DNA from: Streptomyces sp. RKAG293
Lineage (GTDB): Bacteria > Actinomycetota > Actinomycetes > Streptomycetales > Streptomycetaceae
DNA length: 64,000 nt
Direction of reading: 5' to 3'
NCBI RefSeq assembly: GCF_023701745.1
Contig: NZ_JAJOZB010000001.1
Location: forward strand, 1,054,001 to 1,118,000
Positions 54,288 to 62,596 of the stretch are shown one piece after another (within the stretch, counting starts at the first letter, position 1; each line of letters opens with the position of its first letter). A model generated the notes under the pieces. It ran no database searches and was not told the origin of the DNA. It saw nothing but the letters and a program-made list of their open reading frames with translations. A program made the translations under genes and the position numbers.

Positions 54288-55769
54288 TTACAGCATGCTC
54301 GTCCCGTCCTGCCAGCCCGGCAGCGCGGAGCCGGCCGCCCACGTCGCGTGCGTACCGCTGGAGATCCGTTCCGGCAGTCGCACCCGGGCGATCGGCCCGT
54401 CGGTGAGGCGCGCGGCGTCGAAGACGAGGCACTCGGAACGATCGGCGTTCACGTCCGTCGTCAGCGTAACAAGGTAGCCGTCGTCCTCCGCGGTCGCGCC
54501 GGGCCGCGGGGCCATCGCGGTCTCGCTGCCGTACACGCCCTCGGGCAGCGCGTACCGCTCCTCGCTCCCGGTGTGCAGATCGTGCTTGACGATGCCGTCG
54601 AAGAGGAACCAGCCGGGGCGCTGGGTGGCGGCGTACGTGTACCGGTACGGCTGTCCGCCGAGGTTCGGGTTGATCATCCCGAACTCGGTGAACCGCTCGC
54701 TGAGCCGCTCCTCCTTCACCTGCCCGGTCACCAGGTTCAGCCGCCAGCGGTGCAGCCGGGTCTCCATCCGCTCCAGCGCCAGGAAGCGGAACATCCGCTG
54801 GTAGACGCCCTCCCCACGGGGGTCGGCCGGTTCGGGGCAGCCCTGGTGGAAGCCGTCGATGACGATCTCGTCGCCGTCCTCGTAGGCGTTGGCGAAGTGC
54901 AGGACGTACGTCGGGTCGGCCTCGAACCAGCGGACCTCGGTGCCGTACCGGGGGACGACCCCGAAACGGCTCGGCAGGTCGCGGTGGAAGCGGGAGGCGT
55001 ACTTGCCCTGGGCGATCAGGGCCGGGTCCCAGAACAGCGGGAAGTCGTTCAGGATCGCGTAGTTCTCGGTGAACGCCATGTCGTGCGGCAGCCGCGGGCC
55101 GGGCAGCGGGACGTCGGTGAGGTGCTTGAGCCGGTTGTCCGGGCCGACCACTCCGTAGCGCAGATAGGGCGCCTCGGTGGCGTAGCTGAAGAAGAGCAGC
55201 TCCCCCGTCCGCTCGTCGACCTTGGTGTGCGCGGAGACGCCCCAGTCCGGCGCCCAGGGCGACTTGCCGATGGTCTCCAGGGTGAGCGGGTCCAGCCGGT
55301 AGAGGTCACCGCACTGCCAGAAGCTGCTCAGCGCCTGCCCGGCGTGGACGACGATGTCGGTGCTGGAGGCGTCCTTCATCCGGGTGCGCGCACCCCAGCC
55401 GTCGGCGCGCAGCGACAGCACGGGCCGCTCGGCGATGCCCGCCCACAGCGCCTTCCCGGCCTCCTGTTCGGCGGCGAAGCCGTCGGTGCGCACGAAGCGG
55501 TTGCGGTAGAAGGCCTTCCCGTCCCGGAAACCCACCACGTGGATCATGCCGTCGCCGTCGAAGGGGTGGTACAGCGAGATGGCGGGGTGCACGGGGTTCT
55601 CGGTGTTGCGCAGATAGACGCCTTCGAGGTCGGCCGGGATCTCACCGGTCACCTCCAGATCGTCCGCCCGCCACTCGGTGGTCTGCGGCCGCCAGGGGCC
55701 GGTGCGGTACGGGTGGTCGTCGTCCTCCGGCAGCGTCGACAGGGCGCGCCCGACGATCTCAACGTCCAT
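54288..55769 (-). CDS. Carotenoid/lignostilbene-type cleavage oxygenase (cytosolic)
   Basis: 493 residues, RPE65/CCD superfamily. EITGEIPADLEGVYLRNTENP, YHPFDGDGMIHVVGFRDGKAFYRNRFVRTDGF, SAHTKVDERTGELLFFSY, LPHDMAFTENYAILNDFPLFWDP, YVLHFANAYEDGDEIVIDG and the terminal SSGTHATWA supply the four Fe(II)-binding His. No signal peptide, unlike the family member at 39246. The ATG lies within the 3' end of the thiolase-like gene (11-bp overlap), so they are co-transcribed. The likely role is oxidative cleavage of a conjugated double bond in a terpenoid, apocarotenoid or stilbene. Confidence 0.93.
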   Translation of the reverse strand: MDVEIVGRALSTLPEDDDHPYRTGPWRPQTTEWRADDLEVTGEIPADLEGVYLRNTENPVHPAISLYHPFDGDGMIHVVGFRDGKAFYRNRFVRTDGFAAEQEAGKALWAGIAERPVLSLRADGWGARTRMKDASSTDIVVHAGQALSSFWQCGDLYRLDPLTLETIGKSPWAPDWGVSAHTKVDERTGELLFFSYATEAPYLRYGVVGPDNRLKHLTDVPLPGPRLPHDMAFTENYAILNDFPLFWDPALIAQGKYASRFHRDLPSRFGVVPRYGTEVRWFEADPTYVLHFANAYEDGDEIVIDGFHQGCPEPADPRGEGVYQRMFRFLALERMETRLHRWRLNLVTGQVKEERLSERFTEFGMINPNLGGQPYRYTYAATQRPGWFLFDGIVKHDLHTGSEERYALPEGVYGSETAMAPRPGATAEDDGYLVTLTTDVNADRSECLVFDAARLTDGPIARVRLPERISSGTHATWAAGSALPGWQDGTSML

Positions 55770-56997
55770 GGGTTTCCTCCCCTTCCACGACGAAGCCGAC
55801 CGTGGTGGTCGTGCTCCCGCCGATGTTGAGTGTGGCGAAGCGCCGTGCTCCCTCGACCTGGTAGCCGCCGGCCCGGCCGGTGACCTGAAGGCTCGCGTCG
55901 AGCAGCATCCGCACGCCGGTGGCGCCCACCGGGTGGCCGCCGCCGATCAGTCCGCCGCTCGGGTTGACCGGGATGCGGCCGCCGATCTCCAGGTCGCCGT
56001 TCTCGACGGCCTGCCAGCTCAGTCCCGGCGCGGTGATGCCGCAGTGGTCGATCGCCATGTACTCGGACATGGCGAAGCAGTCGTGCGTCTCCAGCCCGTC
56101 GACCTGGTCGATGCCGTCGATCCCGGCCCGGCCGAAGGCGTCGAGCACCGTCTGCCGCACATGCGGGAGGACATACGGCTCCCCCGCGCTGCGGTCGGTC
56201 TTCTGTCGCAGCGGCAGTCCGGCCGTGCGGTGTCCCCATCCCGCGATCCTGGCCGGCTTCCGCGCGCGACGGCCGGCGGGCGCGCGGTCCGCGAGCCAGC
56301 GGTCCGAGACCAGGACGACACCCGCGCCGCCGTCGGTCATCTGGCTGCACTCCTGGCGGCGCACCCGGCCCTCGATGACGGGGTTGGCGTGGTCGTCGGC
56401 GGTGAAGCTCGCCTCGGTGAGCTTCCAGTCCCGGGTCTGCGCCTGGGGATTGGCTCGCCCGTTGCGGTAGTTGAGCTCGGCGATCGCCCGCAGATGGGCG
56501 TCGTCCAGGCCGTACCGCGCCGCGTACTCGTCGGCGAGCGCGGAGAACATGTACGGCCACATGAAGGTCGCGTCCTGGCCCTCGTGCCCGGTCCAGGCCG
56601 CCGCGCCCAGATGGCGGGCCGCCTCGTCGCCCGGCACCGTCTTCTCCAACTCCACGCCGATGACGAGCGCGCAGTCGTAGCGGCCCGACTCCAGATCGGC
56701 CATGGCGGAGAGCACCGCGATCCCGCCGGAGGCGCAGGCCGCCTCATGGCGCGAGGCGGGCACGCCCCACAGCCGGTCCTCCACGGTCGCGGGCATCCCG
56801 CCGAGCTGGCCCTGGCCGGTGAAGAGCTGACCGAAGGCGTTGCCGACGTGGATGACGCCGATGTCCTCGGGCTCCACTCCCGCGTCGGCCAGTGTCCCGT
56901 CGACCACCTCCCGTACCAGATCGGAGAACTCCAGTCCGGCGCGTGCCCAGTTGCGGGCGAAATCCGTCTGATGACCGCCCAGCACCCATGTGTTCAT
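55759..56997 (-). CDS. Thiolase-like protein (SCP-x / acetyl-CoA acetyltransferase family)
   Basis: 412 residues of the lipid-transfer-protein thiolase group. VIHVGNAFGQLFTGQGQLGGMP, the nucleophile region RHEAACASGGIAVLSAMADL (Cys near residue 87), QECSQMTDGGAGVVLVSDRWL, QVDGLETHDCFAMSEYMAIDHCGI and NPSGGLIGGGHPVGATGVRM (active-site His). It would cleave or form beta-ketoacyl-CoA. AGGTGA lies upstream of the ATG at 56997, in the operator-containing gap shared with the divergent thiolase. Confidence 0.9.
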   Translation of the reverse strand: MNTWVLGGHQTDFARNWARAGLEFSDLVREVVDGTLADAGVEPEDIGVIHVGNAFGQLFTGQGQLGGMPATVEDRLWGVPASRHEAACASGGIAVLSAMADLESGRYDCALVIGVELEKTVPGDEAARHLGAAAWTGHEGQDATFMWPYMFSALADEYAARYGLDDAHLRAIAELNYRNGRANPQAQTRDWKLTEASFTADDHANPVIEGRVRRQECSQMTDGGAGVVLVSDRWLADRAPAGRRARKPARIAGWGHRTAGLPLRQKTDRSAGEPYVLPHVRQTVLDAFGRAGIDGIDQVDGLETHDCFAMSEYMAIDHCGITAPGLSWQAVENGDLEIGGRIPVNPSGGLIGGGHPVGATGVRMLLDASLQVTGRAGGYQVEGARRFATLNIGGSTTTTVGFVVEGEETHGR

Positions 56998-57013
56998 CCG
57001 TCACCTCCGATGC

Positions 57014-57037
57014 GATGCTACAACTAACAGAGTCACT
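57014..57037. promoter_or_regulatory. Shared element, copy A, between divergent thiolase genes
   Basis: A 24-bp element, GATGCTACAA then four bases then CAGAGTCACT, identical at 18 of 24 positions with copy B at 61068-61091. It lies 16-17 bp from both start codons, so a bound protein could block both. Confidence 0.6.
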
Positions 57038-57052
57038 CGAGAAGGGACCGCG

Positions 57053-58228
57053 ATGGACGACGTCTACGTGCTCGACTACGTACGCACCCCCCGGGGCAAG
57101 GGCTCCTCGCGCGGCGCGCTGCACGGCATCAGCCCCGTCGAGCTCACCGTCGGCCTGCAGCACGCCCTCACCGACCGGGGTCTTGACCCCGCGCTGGTCG
57201 AGGACGTCGTCATCGGTACGGCGTCCCAGGTGGACGAGCAGGGCGCGAACCTCGCGAGAACCGCGACGCTGCTCGCCGGCTGGGGCGACGGCGTTCCCGG
57301 CGGCACCGTCAACCGCTTCTGCGCCTCGGGTATCGAGGCGGTCGCCCAGACCGCCGCCCGGATCCGGGCCGGCGATCTGCGGACCGCGGTGGCCGGCGGG
57401 GTCGAGAGCACCTCCAGGGTCCCGATGTTCAGCGACCGCGGGCCGCTGTTCTGCGACCCCGACACCATCCGGCGGGTGGGCTCGGTCCACATGGGCATCG
57501 CGGCCGACCTCAACGCGACCCTCGACGGCTGGACGCGCGCCGAACTCGACGCCTACGGGCTGGAGACCCAGCGCAAGGCCGCCGCCGCGTGGGAGGCCGG
57601 GTACTTCGACGCGAGCGTCATCCCGGCGGGCGGCCTGAAGCACGACGAACTGATCCGCCCGGCCACCACACCGGAGTCGCTGGCCGCGCTGGAACCCGCG
57701 TTCGCGGTCCTCGGGGCGGAGGGACAGGACGCCCTGGCGCTGGCCGCCCACCCCGAGGCCGGCCGGATCGAGCACCTGCACACCGTCGGCACGTCACCGG
57801 CCCTCGCCGACGGCGCCGCCCTGCTCCTGCTGGGCGGCGCGGACTCCGGACGGCGCCCCCGCGCCCGCATCGTCGCCTCCGCCACCGCGGCCACCGACCC
57901 GGTGATCATGCTGACGGCCGGACAGACCGCCGTGGAGCGGGTCATCGCCAAGGCGGGTCTGCGCCCCGCCGACATCGACGTCTTCGAGTTCGCCGAGGCG
58001 TTCGCCGCGCTCTGTCTGCGGTTCCGCCGCGACCTCGACGCGGGCCCCGACCGGCTCAACCCCAACGGCGGGACCATCGCCATGGGGCACGCCTTCGGCG
58101 CCACCGGGGCCGTCATGGTCGGCTGCTGCGTCGAGGAACTGGAGCGCCGGGCGGGCCGGTACGGCGTCGCCGCGGTCAGCGGCGCCGCCGGCCTCGGGGT
58201 GGCGGTCCTCCTCGAACGCGTCCCGTAG
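57053..58228 (+). CDS. Acetyl-CoA acyltransferase (thiolase) with substituted C-terminal cysteine
   Basis: 391 residues, FadA/AtoB family: VYVLDYVRTPRGKG, TVNRFCASGIEAVAQTAARI (acyl-accepting Cys near 89), GGVESTSRVPM and NPNGGTIAMGHAFGATGAVM (His near 344). The C-terminal catalytic Cys-x-Gly is missing: the family's MCIGLGQG position reads VSGAAGLG, with Ser376 in place of Cys. Activity may be altered. Start ATG 57053 has AGAAGGGA upstream. It is convergent with the acyl-CoA synthetase and shares copy A of the regulatory element. Confidence 0.9.
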   Translation: MDDVYVLDYVRTPRGKGSSRGALHGISPVELTVGLQHALTDRGLDPALVEDVVIGTASQVDEQGANLARTATLLAGWGDGVPGGTVNRFCASGIEAVAQTAARIRAGDLRTAVAGGVESTSRVPMFSDRGPLFCDPDTIRRVGSVHMGIAADLNATLDGWTRAELDAYGLETQRKAAAAWEAGYFDASVIPAGGLKHDELIRPATTPESLAALEPAFAVLGAEGQDALALAAHPEAGRIEHLHTVGTSPALADGAALLLLGGADSGRRPRARIVASATAATDPVIMLTAGQTAVERVIAKAGLRPADIDVFEFAEAFAALCLRFRRDLDAGPDRLNPNGGTIAMGHAFGATGAVMVGCCVEELERRAGRYGVAAVSGAAGLGVAVLLERVP

Positions 58229-58264
58229 CGCGGGGGGCGACGAACCGCCGGTCGGAGCCGCCGG

Positions 58265-59992
58265 TCACAGGCTGTCGCGCAACACCCGTTTGAGCACCTT
58301 GCCGACGGGGTTGCGTGGCAGTGCGTCGCGCAGCTCCAGCCGTTCGGGCAGTTTGTACGAGGCGATGTGCCGCTCCTTGAGATAGCCGACCAGATCGTCC
58401 AGCACGAGCGGCGACCGGGCGACGACCACCGCGCAGGCCTTCTCGCCCAGCACCTCGTCGGGATAGCCCACGACCGCGACCTCGGCCACCGCGGGATGCC
58501 CGGCGAGGAGCTGTTCCAGCTCCGCGGGGGCGATGTTCATCCCACCGCGGATCACCACGTCCTTCGCCCGGTCCACGTACTTGAGGAACTGCCCGCGGTC
58601 GCCCGCGATCTCGAAGAGGTCGCCGGTCATGAGATACCCCTGGTCGTCGAAGGGACTCGGCAGGTCCGTGCCGCCGAGATAGCCCGCGAAGACCTGCGGG
58701 CTCTTGATCCGCAACTCCCCCGGCCGGCCCGGCTCCTCGATGTCCTCACCGGTGGCGGCGTCGACGATCCGCACCTTCGTCCAGGCGGCGCCACGGGTGG
58801 ACCACTCGACGCCGGGCACCCCGTACCGGGGGAAGAAGCGCGCCCGCTCCTCCGGATCCGGCACGTCGTACGGGTCGGTGAGCATCCCCGTGCCCTCGTT
58901 CGACCCGAAGAAGTTGATGACGCCGATCCCGTACCTCTCCTGCCAGCCGCGCACCATCGCCGGGGAGAGCGGCGCCGAACCGGAACCGATCCGGGTGAGC
59001 GAGGAGATGTCGGTGCTCGCGAGGAGTTCGTCCCTGGCGAGCAGCATGGTCAGCAGCGCCGGCGGCGCGACGGTGTAGGTGACGTGCTCCTCGGCGATCT
59101 GCCGCAGGAACACCGGCAGATCGAAGGGGTGGTGCTGGACGAGGACGCACCCGATCCGGAGCCACGGCAGGAACAGCCCCGCGAAACCGGCCATGTTGAC
59201 CATCGGGAAGGGATTGAGCAGCACATCGTCCGCGGTCATCCTCGGCGCTTCGAGACACGTCCAGGCGATGGCCAGCCAGTCGTTGTGGCAGCGCGGAACC
59301 CCCTTCGGGGTGCTCTCGGTGCCCGAGGTCCAGCAGATGGTGACGCAGTCGTTCGGATCGACGGGGTGCTCGCGGGTGTACGCCGCGACGTCGGCCGGGT
59401 CGTACGGCGACCGCAGTTCGGCGTCGAGCGATATCGCCCCGGGCGGCAGGTGACGGCCGGCCGCGTCGGATGCTCCGAACTCTCCGTACGCTCCGTATGC
59501 GAACAGCAGCCGCAGCCCTGGCAGCCGGTCGCGCAGAGCGTCGACCTCGGCGGCGATCTCCCGCTCGCCGACCCGCACCGCCGTGATGAACGCGGTGAAC
59601 TCCGCCAGCCCGCCCAGCTGCACCGTCTCGTGCTCGCGGTACTGCACCGGCAGCGGGGAGACGATCACGCCGATCCGCCAGCAGGCGAGATAGACGCACA
59701 CCAGCTCGACGATGTTGGGCAGTTGCACCCCCACCACATCGCCCTGACCGAGGCCGTGCCGCAGCAGTACGGCCGCGAAACGGTCCACGTCCGCGTCGAG
59801 TTCGGCCCAGCTCAGCCTGCGGACCGGCATCCCCACCAGGTCCGGCTTGTTCAGCGGGTCGACCAGTGCGAGCCGGCCGGGATGCCGCCGTACGCGCTCC
59901 CGCAGCAGCGAGTCCGTGGTCTCGCCGTCCCACCAGCCCGCCCTGGTGTACTCGGCGACCCGTTCGGCCGGATGCAGTCTCCGTGCCCCCAT
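58265..59992 (-). CDS. AMP-dependent acyl-CoA synthetase/ligase
   Basis: 575 residues, ANL superfamily. Core motif A3 ICWTSGTESTPKGVPRCHND near residue 222, A5 FFGSNEGTGML, A7 GYLMTGDLFEI, A8 KYVDRAKDVVIRGGMNIAPAELEQLL and the C-terminal catalytic Lys in LPRNPVGKVLKR. It activates a carboxylic acid to its CoA thioester, feeding the thiolases. The ATG at 59992 has GGGGAG upstream; the GTG at 60010 is itself part of that site. It follows the LLM gene by 55 bp. Confidence 0.93.
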   Translation of the reverse strand: MGARRLHPAERVAEYTRAGWWDGETTDSLLRERVRRHPGRLALVDPLNKPDLVGMPVRRLSWAELDADVDRFAAVLLRHGLGQGDVVGVQLPNIVELVCVYLACWRIGVIVSPLPVQYREHETVQLGGLAEFTAFITAVRVGEREIAAEVDALRDRLPGLRLLFAYGAYGEFGASDAAGRHLPPGAISLDAELRSPYDPADVAAYTREHPVDPNDCVTICWTSGTESTPKGVPRCHNDWLAIAWTCLEAPRMTADDVLLNPFPMVNMAGFAGLFLPWLRIGCVLVQHHPFDLPVFLRQIAEEHVTYTVAPPALLTMLLARDELLASTDISSLTRIGSGSAPLSPAMVRGWQERYGIGVINFFGSNEGTGMLTDPYDVPDPEERARFFPRYGVPGVEWSTRGAAWTKVRIVDAATGEDIEEPGRPGELRIKSPQVFAGYLGGTDLPSPFDDQGYLMTGDLFEIAGDRGQFLKYVDRAKDVVIRGGMNIAPAELEQLLAGHPAVAEVAVVGYPDEVLGEKACAVVVARSPLVLDDLVGYLKERHIASYKLPERLELRDALPRNPVGKVLKRVLRDSL

Positions 59993-60047
59993 GATGTCTC
60001 TCCCCTCCACCGATCGGCCGGTCCACCCCTGCGCTGAGCCGGCTGAG

Positions 60048-61013
60048 CTACCGGTCCCGCAACAGGGCGAGCGTCCGCTCGCCTCCTGGGTCGGCGTCCG
60101 TGCTCGACGCGACGACCGCGACCTCGTCCACCCCTGCCGCCGCGTACTCCGCGAGCCTGGCCCGTACCGTGTCCAGGTCGCCGACCAGCCCGACCGCTGC
60201 GGTCAGTTCGGCCGGCACCGCCGCGAGCAGCTCCCGCGGGTGCGGGCGTGACCGCGCGAACTCCACGACCTCGGCGAAACCCGCCTCGATGAACATCTCG
60301 GCGTAGCCGGGCGCCGCGAGGTAGCCGACCACCCCGCGCCGCAGTTGCTCCACCGCCTCCGGGGACGGATCGACGGCGGCCGTCACCCAGGCGGCCACCC
60401 GCGGCGACGGGCGGCCCAGCGCCTCGGCCTCCGCGCGCATCCGCCCGACCAGCTTCGCCGCCGAGGCCGGTGTGAGGAGGTTCAGCACCATCCGGTCGGC
60501 GAACGCGGCCGCCGTGCGGACCGCCGCGGGGCCGAAGGCGGCCACCGTCAGCTGCGACTTGGGGGCCGGCAGCCGCAGCCGGTAACCGCTGGTGCGTACG
60601 ACCTCCCCCTCCGAGGTGGTCCGCTCCCCGTCCAGCAGCTGTCGCAGCGCCGTCGCCGACTCCCGCAGCGCCACCCCGCTGCGCCGGTGCGAACGGCCGT
60701 GCCACTGCTCGACGACGACCGGGCTGGAACTGCCGATCGCCACATCCACCCGCCGCCCGGTGAGGGCCGCCACCGAGGCGGCCCCGCGGGCGATCGTCAT
60801 CGGATCCCGAACGGCCACGGCGAGCGGGCCGACGGTCAGCGGGATGCTCCGGGTCCGGAGTCCGACGGCGGTGGCGAGGGCGAACACGTCATAGGTGGCC
60901 ATCTCACCGAGCCACAGCTCCTCGTACCCGTTCCGCTCGGCGGCCGCCGCGGTGAGCAGCGCCTCCTCCGGCGGCCGGTCCTGCCAATAGCCCAGCGACA
61001 CCGACAACTTCAC
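60048..61013 (-). CDS. LLM-class, probably F420-dependent, oxidoreductase
   Basis: 321 residues, luciferase-like TIM barrel. VKLSVSLGYW, EELWLGEMATYDVFALATAVGLRT, IPLTVGPLAVAVRDPMTIARGAASVAALTGRRVDVAIGSSSP and VAAFGPAAVRTAAAFADRMVLNL are F420-type landmarks. GTG at 61013 follows GGGGAGG. It heads the transcript with the acyl-CoA synthetase, and copy B of the regulatory element lies upstream. Confidence 0.9.
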   Translation of the reverse strand: MKLSVSLGYWQDRPPEEALLTAAAAERNGYEELWLGEMATYDVFALATAVGLRTRSIPLTVGPLAVAVRDPMTIARGAASVAALTGRRVDVAIGSSSPVVVEQWHGRSHRRSGVALRESATALRQLLDGERTTSEGEVVRTSGYRLRLPAPKSQLTVAAFGPAAVRTAAAFADRMVLNLLTPASAAKLVGRMRAEAEALGRPSPRVAAWVTAAVDPSPEAVEQLRRGVVGYLAAPGYAEMFIEAGFAEVVEFARSRPHPRELLAAVPAELTAAVGLVGDLDTVRARLAEYAAAGVDEVAVVASSTDADPGGERTLALLRDR

Positions 61014-61067
61014 GTGCTTCAGCCTCCCCGACCGCAGCCCACGAACCCCACGAATCCACGCTACGCC

Positions 61068-61091
61068 GACGCTACAATAAGCAGAGTGACC
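61068..61091. promoter_or_regulatory. Shared element, copy B, upstream of the LLM-synthetase operon
   Basis: GACGCTACAA, four bases, then CAGAGTGACC; see copy A at 57014. It lies 55-78 bp upstream of the LLM start. Confidence 0.58.
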
Positions 61092-61227
61092 AGACCACCC
61101 CTCCCGCAGCGCCGAACCGCGCGGCGAACACCGGAGGCCGGCGGATCGGTCGGCGCGGCCGGACAACCATCGGGACCCGGGGTCCGTCCTACTGGGCAGC
61201 ACTCCCTGAAGACCGAGGCCATCACCC

Positions 61228-61839
61228 ATGCCCTTCGCCCGCGCGACCGCCACGACCCTGCTCGGTGCGGCGCTGCTCCTGACCGCCGCACCGTACGCCC
61301 TCGCGGACTCCGGCATGTCGCTCTCCGTGGATCCGGCCTCCAGCCGGCAGCGGGGCCGGGAGGTCACGTTCACCGTCGCCGTCGACGAGTCCGACCTGAG
61401 CCACGGCAAGGGGACGTTCACCCTTGAGTCCCGTGCCTTCGTCAAACCGGTCGGTGTCACGAAGGAGCGGTTCCACGACGGCAAGGGCGGGCAGTTGTAC
61501 GCGAAGGCCATGGCCATGGTGCTCTGCGACATCGAACCCGGTCCCTACACCGTGGAGTTGAAGGCCGGGGCCGGCGGCCAGGCCGCCGCCGCCGTGACCC
61601 TGACGGTCGTGCCGGCGATGGACCCCGGGAACCGGTCGTTCTGCGACGACCCGTCCACGAGCTACGACGCGGTCGCCGACCGGACGAGCGAGGCGGCGGC
61701 CGACGACAACGTGGGCCATGACGGCATCGGCGTCGGTACCGTCGTCGCCGGCGGCGTGGGCATCGGCCTCCTCAGCTCCCTCGCGACCGGCTTCGCCCTC
61801 ACCCGATGGCAGCGCAGGGCGGGACGCCCGAAGGCCTGA
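61228..61839 (+). CDS. Secreted or membrane-anchored protein with Ig-like domain
   Basis: 203 residues. Signal peptide MPFARATATTLLGAALLLTAAPYALA, then a beta-rich domain (SLSVDPASSRQRGREVTFTVAVD... GPYTVELKAGAGGQAAAAVTLTVVP) with two Cys (VLCDIEPG, SFCDDP). A C-terminal hydrophobic helix (GVGTVVAGGVGIGLLSSLATGFAL) and basic tail RWQRRAGRPKA anchor it. No family is recognised. The ribosome binding site is weak. Confidence 0.75.
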   Translation: MPFARATATTLLGAALLLTAAPYALADSGMSLSVDPASSRQRGREVTFTVAVDESDLSHGKGTFTLESRAFVKPVGVTKERFHDGKGGQLYAKAMAMVLCDIEPGPYTVELKAGAGGQAAAAVTLTVVPAMDPGNRSFCDDPSTSYDAVADRTSEAAADDNVGHDGIGVGTVVAGGVGIGLLSSLATGFALTRWQRRAGRPKA

Positions 61840-61928
61840 CGCACAGCACGCGCAGCACGCACAGTTTCCGTCGCGATCCGATGTAAAGAATCATAGACAT
61901 CGTGTCAGCTCTGCCATACATTCATGCC

Positions 61929-62348
61929 ATGTCATTCGACGAGAAGAACGCCTGGGTCTACGCCGTGGTCGCGATCGGCGGCTACGCGGGCTACCTCGCG
62001 GTCATCCTCGGCAGAGCGCAGGGTGTCCCGCTCACCACGGTCGCCTACGTCATGCCGATGATCCTGGCCATCAGCGCCGCGACCGCGGCCTCGATCGTGG
62101 GCCACATCGTGATCGCCGCCGCCTGGCCCAAGGAGGCCGGCAGGACCGACCAGCGGGACAAGGAGATCCACCGGCTCGGTGAGTACATCGGCGGAATCGT
62201 CCTGGGCATCGGCGTCGTGGTGCCGCTCGGCCTGGCGATGGCGGAGGTCGACTACTTCTGGATCGCCAACGCGATCTACCTGGCGTTCGTGCTGTCCGCG
62301 CTCTGCGGAACCACGGTGAAGCTCGTCACCTACCGCCGGGGGTTCTAA
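61929..62348 (+). CDS. Four-helix membrane protein paired with an XRE regulator
   Basis: 139 residues from ATG 61929. Hydrophobic helices at about 10-30, 36-62, 85-108 and 114-132. DUF2178-like proteins of similar size commonly precede small XRE regulators in bacteria. The next gene starts 2 bp after its stop, so the pair is an operon. Function unknown. Confidence 0.8.
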   Translation: MSFDEKNAWVYAVVAIGGYAGYLAVILGRAQGVPLTTVAYVMPMILAISAATAASIVGHIVIAAAWPKEAGRTDQRDKEIHRLGEYIGGIVLGIGVVVPLGLAMAEVDYFWIANAIYLAFVLSALCGTTVKLVTYRRGF

Positions 62349-62350
62349 CC

Positions 62351-62596
62351 GTGGGAAAGCCGACCAAGGTCACCAACGACATCCGGCGCCTGCGGTTCGT
62401 GAACGCAGAGATGACCCAGGCGGACCTGGCGGACCGCATCGGTGTCACCCGGCAGACCGTCATCGCGATCGAGCAGGGCCGCTACTCGCCCTCCCTCGAA
62501 ATGGCGTTCCAGATCGCACGGGCCTTCAGGGTGCCGCTCGGCGAGGTGTTCCAGTACCCGGACGACGCACCGGACGACGAAGGAGAGAGACCATGA
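62351..62596 (+). CDS. XRE-family helix-turn-helix regulator (YozG-like)
   Basis: 81 residues, essentially one Cro/CI domain: IRRLRFVNAEMTQADLADRIGVTRQTVIAIEQGRYSPSLEMAFQIARAFRVPLGEVFQYP. The RQTVIAIEQGRYSPSLEMA helix is typical of the YozG group. GTG start; the stop overlaps the ATG of the dehydrogenase, so it is co-translated. Probably autoregulates this operon. Confidence 0.93.
   Translation: MGKPTKVTNDIRRLRFVNAEMTQADLADRIGVTRQTVIAIEQGRYSPSLEMAFQIARAFRVPLGEVFQYPDDAPDDEGERP

Noticed and set aside
61086..61427. Leaderless plus-strand gene starting at GTG 61086 after a TACAAT hexamer
   Set aside because: The frame is Arg/Pro-rich without homology and overlaps the start of the secreted-protein gene; the TACAAT is part of the repeated element.
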